Of a stretch of DNA of 5,714 nucleotides, positions 1 to 4,676 are shown piece after piece. Origin of the DNA: JANWHF01 sp036276235 (GTDB lineage Bacteria > Planctomycetota > Phycisphaerae > Tepidisphaerales > Tepidisphaeraceae); NCBI GenBank assembly GCA_036276235.1, contig DATBDZ010000066.1, positions 1 to 5,714 of the forward strand, written 5' to 3'. The translations under genes and the position numbers were made by a program. The notes under the pieces were generated by a model. The model did not search any database. It was not told the origin of the DNA and worked only from the letters and a program-made list of their open reading frames with translations. Positions within the stretch are counted from its first letter, which is position 1. The number at the start of each line of letters is the position of its first letter.

Positions 1-2
1 CT

Positions 3-860
3 GCCGCGCGGAAGATTCTGCATAACGAGCCGTGGGGAAGCCCCGCCTATCGCAAGGCGCTGGACGATCTCAATCACCTGCGAGATGCGGAAGGGGTAGA
101 CCGCTCGCGCGAGCAGGCCGCACGGGCGGCTGCCGCCACGAGGCGGGTCGAACACTCGATCTCCATCGGAGTGTTGCTGTGCATATTGGCGTGCCCGCCG
201 GTCGTTTGGGTCTTTCTCACAATTCCGCGACGGCTCCGACTGCCGCCGCTGGGCAAGGGTGAACTGCGCCGGCCGCGCCGCCTGAATCTACTGGCGGCGG
301 CTGCCGCTATCTCGGCGATGCTCTTCGTCGCGACGTCGGCTCTTTGGATTCGGAGCCTGATGGTGAGTGACGAGCTGATTTACGTCATACGTTCGCCCGC
401 ACGGCTGGCAGTGAACGACGTTCAACTACGCACGGTCAAGGACACCGTTCAATTCTGGTGGTTTGAGAGGATTTTTACGGCTCGCAAGGGTTATGAATTA
501 CTTGATCCTGGCAGTGCAACGAACGTATTCAGGGCGAAGGATGATCTGCTGTTTGAAACGCCGGGCCTGAAATACCGTACGCGACCGGCTATGGGACTTT
601 GGGGCTTCCACTTCGAGCGCACCCTCTGGCTCCCATCGCCGACTGGCACAGTCACCACAAAAGGATCAATGCTGTTCGTCAGTCTGCCGCTCTGGGTGTT
701 CATGCTGATTTGGATGATCCTCCCGACGTTTTGGGTGCGCCGCCGATTGCGCATCATTCGAAATGCCGGCCGTACGCTGTGCGCTACCTGTGGGTACGAT
801 CTCCGAGAGACACCGGCCCGCTGCCCGGAATGCGGTACTTCGCCTGTTACTGTTGAATGA
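3..860 (+). CDS. Membrane-anchored zinc-ribbon protein, paralogue 1 (5' end outside window)
   Basis: The frame is open from the first full codon at 3 to TGA at 858-860, giving 285 visible residues; the true start lies upstream. A GTG at 171 is the first conventional start in frame, but it falls inside a hydrophobic segment, has no convincing ribosome binding site, and the codons before it look coding. In visible numbering: a charged helix-like stretch (15-50), a membrane segment (about 54-74), a basic loop (RRLRL...RRPRR), a second membrane segment (94-116, ending LWIRS), an extracytoplasmic region (about 120-220), a third membrane segment (223-245, after SLPLW), an RRRLRIIR stretch, and a zinc ribbon with C260, C263, C274 and C277. 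By the positive-inside rule the ribbon is cytoplasmic. The first membrane segment and basic loop look like the end of a preceding module without a ribbon, as in the fourth gene. The stop overlaps the next start as ATGA. No specific function is recognised. Confidence 0.8.
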   Translation, partial: AARKILHNEPWGSPAYRKALDDLNHLRDAEGVDRSREQAARAAAATRRVEHSISIGVLLCILACPPVVWVFLTIPRRLRLPPLGKGELRRPRRLNLLAAAAAISAMLFVATSALWIRSLMVSDELIYVIRSPARLAVNDVQLRTVKDTVQFWWFERIFTARKGYELLDPGSATNVFRAKDDLLFETPGLKYRTRPAMGLWGFHFERTLWLPSPTGTVTTKGSMLFVSLPLWVFMLIWMILPTFWVRRRLRIIRNAGRTLCATCGYDLRETPARCPECGTSPVTVE

Positions 861-2035
861 CCAATTCTTGCGGTAACATTTTGCCGATGGCGCGCTGGCG
901 CGTGAGTCTGTTGGATCGACTGGCGGCGGTTTCGACCGTTCTCCTCTCACCGATGCTGTGGCTCGCTCGTCGGCGCAGGGAGCGCGTGCGGTTGTCCGTT
1001 GGCTGCTGGGCGTTCAACGGCGCGGCGGTCGCTTCGGGGCTCTGGATTGTGGGGTTGCTGATCCTCTGGCAACGGAGCTATTCGGGTGGCGGCGAATGGG
1101 AACTCGGCGCTTGGCCTGCCGCTGCACCCAAGCCGCCGCCCGGCGTGAGCAGGCTGCATGGAACATGGAGCACGCTGCGTTGGCTCGGCTGGTCCAACGG
1201 CCACGTGCAGTTTCTACAGCGAACGGTCTACAGCGGTACTCGCGCCTATGGCGGGGAAGATTACCGACTCGGTTATTGGCTCACGGGCAAGCCCCAGACG
1301 CCGTGGAGCGTGTATTACGCCCTTGATGGGAGCAACTGGTTTAATTCCGGCTTCAGGTTTTACTCATCCGCCGCGGAAATCGTCAACGGAAGCAGCGCGC
1401 GGCGCGATCAACCGCCACCCTTTGTTGTAGCCACGCGAAATCCCCTGGGGCTGAGCCTGGGCGTGAAATTGCCGCAATACAAGGCTCCCCGCTGGTCGGC
1501 ACCGCCGCCGCTGCATCAGCCCCTGGTCGATCTCCAGGCGGCATTGGCGAATGAGCGGAATATCTCGCAATTCCTGGCCGATCAGAGCGCAGCGCCCGGG
1601 AGAGAGGAATTGTGGCGGCAAAGGGATCACGCCTTAAATATCTTGATCGAGAAGAACCGGCGCGACATCGAGGCCGCGACCAATCGATCTTCGCCGCAAC
1701 CGCTCACCGCCGAGCTGATTGCCGCTGCCAGGCAGGACCGAATGCAATCGGAGGATCGAGCCAGCCGCGCTCGCGCGACGGCCAGCGTTCTGCGATCGCG
1801 CGGCGGCCCCACGGTCCGCGCAATTCCGGGCACTTTGATGGTCGTCGTTTCAATATGGATTTTGATTCTGCCGGCGCTCGTCGTTCCACTGCTCTGGATT
1901 CGATCGGCCCTGCGCCATGCAGTGCGTCGCCGCCGGCATGCGTGTCCGGCGTGTGGCTATGACCTTCGAGCCACGCCAAACCGATGCCCGGAATGTGGGA
2001 CAGTTCCCGCCGCCGAGGCGAAGGGGGAAGCGTGA
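857..2035 (+). CDS. Membrane-anchored zinc-ribbon protein, paralogue 2, with long extracytoplasmic domain
   Basis: This 392-residue protein has unknown function. A short hydrophobic segment (22-37) is followed by RRRRERVR (38-45), then a membrane helix (about 49-71) ending LWQRSY, which matches the LWxRS end of the first gene's helix. The extracytoplasmic part (about 72-328) is the longest in the array. It is Trp/Tyr/Gly-rich at first (LRWLGWSNGHVQF region), then Pro-rich, then a long charged, Ala/Arg/Glu-rich stretch (about 219-313) that looks helical and may be coiled coil. A final membrane helix (about 332-355) leads through an Arg-rich turn to a cytoplasmic zinc ribbon with C363, C366, C377 and C380, of the RATPxR subtype. 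The ATG at 857 overlaps the previous stop as ATGA and has no Shine-Dalgarno sequence, so initiation probably depends on coupling. An alternative ATG at 887 (residue 11) would remove only polar residues. The 857 start is preferred because every other array junction has the same overlap. Confidence 0.82.
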   Translation: MTNSCGNILPMARWRVSLLDRLAAVSTVLLSPMLWLARRRRERVRLSVGCWAFNGAAVASGLWIVGLLILWQRSYSGGGEWELGAWPAAAPKPPPGVSRLHGTWSTLRWLGWSNGHVQFLQRTVYSGTRAYGGEDYRLGYWLTGKPQTPWSVYYALDGSNWFNSGFRFYSSAAEIVNGSSARRDQPPPFVVATRNPLGLSLGVKLPQYKAPRWSAPPPLHQPLVDLQAALANERNISQFLADQSAAPGREELWRQRDHALNILIEKNRRDIEAATNRSSPQPLTAELIAAARQDRMQSEDRASRARATASVLRSRGGPTVRAIPGTLMVVVSIWILILPALVVPLLWIRSALRHAVRRRRHACPACGYDLRATPNRCPECGTVPAAEAKGEA

Positions 2036-2691
2036 AACTCCGGCGGCGACGCATATTCAATATTATTGCTGTAGTGCCGCTTCTCCTCGCTTTTGCGCTG
2101 GCGGCGATCTGGATCGCAAGCTATTGGTATGCCGGTCTCATTCAGCACGAATTTCTCCGGGATACAGAGACGGCGATCCACACGCGGCAGGTCTGGGTGG
2201 AAATCGCCTGGGGATCGCTGCTGATCGACGAACGCGCAGGGACGATGACACGGCCGGTTGTTGTTATCAGGAGCGACGGATCGCCACGGGGTGAGCGATC
2301 GCACGCCCGTCGCGTGATGCTGGAAAAGCTCCAGTGGCAAGAACAACGGACCTTCCTGGCACGGCAGGTTCAGGCCGACAATGGCGCGCGGCGAACCTTT
2401 GAATTGCTGCGTATTACCAGCCGAATGACGCCGCGCCCCGGCACAAGCTGGCGTGCTTTCAGTCGGGAGTACACCAGCGCGCCCGACGGCAAATCGTATC
2501 ATCAGAAAATCCGCCTGCCGATCTGGGCGCTGAGTCTTGGCTTACTGCTGATGGCGCTTTTATTGCGGGCGATTCGTGGTCCAATTTACGCAGCCGGCTT
2601 GTGCGCCGTCTGCGGCTATTCGCTCACCGGCAACACCAGCGGCGTCTGCCCGGAGTGCGGCGTGAGCATTGCCGCGAGGACCAACCCATGA
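2032..2691 (+). CDS. Membrane-anchored zinc-ribbon protein, paralogue 3 (single module)
   Basis: This 219-residue protein is one complete module. It has a basic N-terminus KLRRRR, a membrane helix (11-29) followed by SYWYAG, an extracytoplasmic domain (about 33-160) with a Trp-containing segment (VWVEIAWGSLLI) and many Arg residues, a second helix (about 162-178, starting LPIWAL), and a zinc ribbon with C191, C194, C206 and C209. The ribbon is the TGNxSGV subtype, with 11 residues between cysteine pairs instead of 10. It has GYSL where the others have GYDL and CGV where they have CGT, but all four ligands are intact. The start is GTG at 2032, which overlaps the previous stop as GTGA and sits 4 bases after AAGGGGG at 2021-2027. 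The frame extends back to an ATG at 1984, but that start would overlap the previous gene's zinc ribbon by 52 bases and is not credible. Function is unknown. Confidence 0.83.
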   Translation: MKLRRRRIFNIIAVVPLLLAFALAAIWIASYWYAGLIQHEFLRDTETAIHTRQVWVEIAWGSLLIDERAGTMTRPVVVIRSDGSPRGERSHARRVMLEKLQWQEQRTFLARQVQADNGARRTFELLRITSRMTPRPGTSWRAFSREYTSAPDGKSYHQKIRLPIWALSLGLLLMALLLRAIRGPIYAAGLCAVCGYSLTGNTSGVCPECGVSIAARTNP

Positions 2692-3785
2692 AACGCCTTT
2701 GGCGAATCTCGTGGAATGGGGCATCAGCAGCGTCGGCGGTGCTGTGTCTCATCATCGCCGTGTCGTTGTTCGAGAATTACAACCATCATGATGTCAGCTA
2801 TGAGTTCATGCATCATGGGATGCGCTGGGAACTAGCTTGCCGGTCGGCACGGTTTTGGCTGGATAATGAGCCTCAGCGGCGCGAGGAGACTGCCCTATTC
2901 GTGGCGCGGACCACCGATCTGCAGCAAGGGGTACACGAGGCTTGGGGAACGGCTGGGTGGCACAAACGTGCCGATGAGTTGCATCGGCTGGAGCAAGAGC
3001 AGGCGATGATCGCCACTCCGGCGATAGGACATTCGCTCGCCGCGCTCCCGATACTCGCCATCACGGCGATCCTGCCGGCGTTCTGGATTTTATCGCGGGC
3101 TTCACTCCGCGGCATTTTCGGGTATCGCGGCTTGGCGCGCATATCAGCGGTGTTGTGCGTGACAAGCATCGTGATCTGGCTGGCAAGCTTTCGGTATTAC
3201 GCGAGCTTCCGGCACGCGGGTCTGCAAAAGAACCTTGCCTACTGTCAGGAACGGCGCATCCGCGTGACGCTTGGCGGGGGAGCCGTACAAATTGAGGACG
3301 ATGTGCAACGAGCCCCAGCTCCGCCGCCTGGCCCTCCTGCCGCGCTGGTTCCGCTGCTCACGACGAATAGAAATGCGAGGGCGATGCTGAGAAACAGACG
3401 GGACGTGGAGCTCGGGACCTTTCTGCGCTTTTCCGAGCGCATGGCGGATGACGTGGACGATGTGCGCAAGCATCCATTTTTGGACGTTGGTCGTAAGAGC
3501 TCGGAGCACGTTCCGGCCGAACTGCCAACCCGTCTCGGATTTGGTTATCACTATGACGGCCATCCCACCCCGCTGGTTCCCTCTCACCGCTGGGCCGTTC
3601 GTTTGCCGTTGTGGGCTCCAGCGGGAATGGCGCTGTTAGTCACAGTTGTGTTCCGAAGACGAGCAAGCCGTCGCTGGAACGCTGGTTGCTGCGCCAATTG
3701 CGGCTACGACCTCACCGGCAACATCAGCGGGGTTTGCCCAGAATGCGGGACGGTGCCGGCCAGCACTCCAAAGGGGCCAAAGTGA
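2688..3785 (+). CDS. Two-module membrane-anchored zinc-ribbon protein, paralogue 4
   Basis: This 365-residue protein appears to be two modules in tandem. Module 1 has N-terminal KRLWRISWNG, a membrane helix (11-28), an extracytoplasmic domain (29-115) that ends in a charged helix-like stretch (93-105), and a second helix (116-135). Its zinc ribbon is missing: after SRASLRGIFG the chain runs straight into module 2 (RGLARISAVL). Module 2 has a helix (149-167) ending WLASFRYY, an extracytoplasmic domain (168-303) with a Pro-rich patch (PPPGPP), a fourth helix (about 307-322, after RLPLW), and a zinc ribbon with C335, C338, C350 and C353 preceded by an extra Cys at 334. The ribbon is the TGNxSGV subtype shared with the gene before it. 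The ATG at 2688 overlaps the previous stop as ATGA, with GAGGA at 2676-2680 and a 7-base spacer. The in-frame ATG at 2601 lies inside the preceding gene's ribbon codons and is rejected. Function is unknown. Confidence 0.83.
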   Translation: MKRLWRISWNGASAASAVLCLIIAVSLFENYNHHDVSYEFMHHGMRWELACRSARFWLDNEPQRREETALFVARTTDLQQGVHEAWGTAGWHKRADELHRLEQEQAMIATPAIGHSLAALPILAITAILPAFWILSRASLRGIFGYRGLARISAVLCVTSIVIWLASFRYYASFRHAGLQKNLAYCQERRIRVTLGGGAVQIEDDVQRAPAPPPGPPAALVPLLTTNRNARAMLRNRRDVELGTFLRFSERMADDVDDVRKHPFLDVGRKSSEHVPAELPTRLGFGYHYDGHPTPLVPSHRWAVRLPLWAPAGMALLVTVVFRRRASRRWNAGCCANCGYDLTGNISGVCPECGTVPASTPKGPK

Positions 3786-4390
3786 AACGACTTCCCCGAA
3801 TCATGTGGAACGGGCTGGCGGCTCTGTCAGCACTGCTTTGCGCGGCAACCTCGACGTGCTGGTTGATCGGAGCAGTCCAGGACCGGCAGGTCAGGGCGTG
3901 GCGCTTTTATGGGAATCCTGGTCACTCCTGTTTCGCACGGCTCGACCGCCAGCACCTCATTATCTCTGAGCAGCGGATGGTGCCCGAGCAACTGCCGGCG
4001 CACTGTGCAGTAGATACAACTCGCTTTCGGCACTGGGTGTTCAAGAACCCTGAATTTTCTGATATCGATATGGATCAGGATGCCGGCGACGGCGTGTTGA
4101 ATCCTACAGGTGCCGCGTTTCGAGTGTTCCGCGTTCAGTCTACCAATATAACGGTACACAGTCCGGTCACCGTCACCGTTCGGGGTTACTATGGCGCGGC
4201 TGAGATTCCCTGGTGGTCATTGCTAATTGTGTTCTCGGTGTGGCCCGCACTCTGGCTTGCGGCACGGCATCGCGTTCTCGCCCGGCGAAAGCGCGGACAC
4301 TGTCCCGGTTGTGGGTACGATTTGCGAGCGACGCCGGAGCGTTGCCCGGAATGCGGAACTGTACCTACCGCAAATGATGATATCGGGTAA
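3782..4390 (+). CDS. Membrane-anchored zinc-ribbon protein, paralogue 5 (single module, last of array)
   Basis: This 202-residue protein is a compact single module. Its N-terminus KRLPRIMWNGLAALSALLC is clearly related to KRLWRISWNGASAASAVLC of the gene before it, evidence of duplication between neighbours. A membrane helix (11-30) is followed by an extracytoplasmic domain (about 31-141) that has acidic and polar segments and looks beta-rich near its end (about 115-138). A second helix (143-161, starting PWW) and a basic ARHRVLARRKR stretch lead to a cytoplasmic zinc ribbon with C174, C177, C188 and C191, of the RATPxR subtype. GTG at 3782 overlaps the previous stop as GTGA and is preceded by AAAGGGG at 3770-3776. 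The upstream in-frame ATG at 3611 would overlap the fourth gene by 175 bases and is rejected. It ends in TAA, whereas the four upstream genes end in TGA. A large inverted repeat begins 23 bases after the stop. Function is unknown. Confidence 0.83.
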   Translation: MKRLPRIMWNGLAALSALLCAATSTCWLIGAVQDRQVRAWRFYGNPGHSCFARLDRQHLIISEQRMVPEQLPAHCAVDTTRFRHWVFKNPEFSDIDMDQDAGDGVLNPTGAAFRVFRVQSTNITVHSPVTVTVRGYYGAAEIPWWSLLIVFSVWPALWLAARHRVLARRKRGHCPGCGYDLRATPERCPECGTVPTANDDIG

Positions 4391-4413
4391 GTGAATCCCT
4401 TGGCGTTTTCAGC

Positions 4414-4590
4414 GTCCCCGGACGCGCCGTGCAAGCACGACGGCTAAACGATAATGACGCTGCGCGGCGGTCAGGTGAAATGGTTGGGATGATCCAAGCT
4501 GCGCATTGTTCGAACACTCGCGCTTAATTCCACCCGCCGCGCAGCGTCATTACCGTTTAGCCGTCGTGCTTGCACGGCGCGTCCGGGGAC
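4414..4590. repeat. Large near-perfect inverted repeat (57-base arms, 63-base loop), MITE- or REPIN-like
   Basis: The left arm is 4414-4470 and the right arm 4534-4590. They are reverse complements at 56 of 57 positions; the only mismatch is A4451 opposite C4553. Outer ends read GTCCCCGGAC on the left and GTCCGGGGAC on the right. Pairing stops at once outside 4414/4590, so the boundaries are sharp. No open reading frame fills it and there is no transposase here. The arms contain smaller palindromes, for example CGTGC-AA-GCACG at 4428-4439. Size and shape suggest a non-autonomous miniature element or REP-type pair mobilised in trans. A large RNA or cruciform hairpin at the end of the upstream operon is also possible. 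No clear target-site duplication is visible in the flanks. Confidence 0.85.
4507..4516. repeat. 10-base perfect palindrome in the loop of the large inverted repeat
   Basis: TGTTCGAACA is self-complementary and lies in the loop between the two long arms. It is loosely flanked by complementary AAGC (4496-4499) and GCTT (4522-4525), so the loop may form its own small hairpin. It could equally be a binding site for a dimeric protein. A role is inferred only from symmetry, and a 10-base palindrome can arise by chance. Confidence 0.35.
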
Positions 4591-4614
4591 CGCAATCTGC
4601 CGGTGCAATCTATC

Positions 4615-4644
4615 TTCCAAATGAACGCCCCGCGCTCCTATGAT
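4615..4644 (+). promoter_or_regulatory. Candidate sigma-70-type promoter for the exonuclease gene
   Basis: TATGAT at 4639-4644 matches five of six bases of the usual -10 box and lies about 33 bases before the exonuclease start. The best-placed upstream hexamer is TTCCAA at 4615-4620 with an 18-base spacer, only a three-of-six match to TTGACA. The local drop in GC content around 4605-4655 supports a promoter. Position, after the inverted repeat and before a gene unrelated to the upstream array, makes a new transcription start plausible. The -35 match is weak. Confidence 0.3.
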
Positions 4645-4676
4645 TAAAGCGATTTTGCGCTCCGCAAGATCGCCTC

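Noticed and set aside
171..860. GTG at 171 as the true start of the first gene
   Set aside because: The frame is open and coding-like back to the window edge, the GTG lies within a membrane segment, and no convincing ribosome binding site precedes it.
1984..2031. N-terminal extension of the third gene to ATG 1984
   Set aside because: It would overlap the cysteine-ribbon codons of the second gene; the GTG at 2032 has a ribosome binding site and the 4-base overlap typical of this array.
1957..2502. Long minus-strand open frame of 181 codons
   Set aside because: It is antisense to the zinc-ribbon genes, has no recognisable motif, and crosses a gene junction; it reflects GC-rich codon bias.
2601..2687. 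N-terminal extension of the fourth gene to ATG 2601
   Set aside because: The added residues are an out-of-frame reading of the third gene's ribbon; ATG 2688 has GAGGA at proper spacing.
3611..3781. N-terminal extension of the fifth gene to ATG 3611
   Set aside because: It is out-of-frame reading of the fourth gene's last helix and ribbon; GTG 3782 starts a paralogue-like N-terminus.
4414..4590. Inverted repeat as an ordinary intrinsic terminator
   Set aside because: The loop is 63 bases, the arms are far too long, and no T-run follows the right arm.
4391..4676. tRNA, small RNA gene, CRISPR or riboswitch in the intergenic region
   Set aside because: There is no cloverleaf, no regularly spaced direct repeat and no recognisable riboswitch core; only the inverted repeat and a weak promoter stand out.
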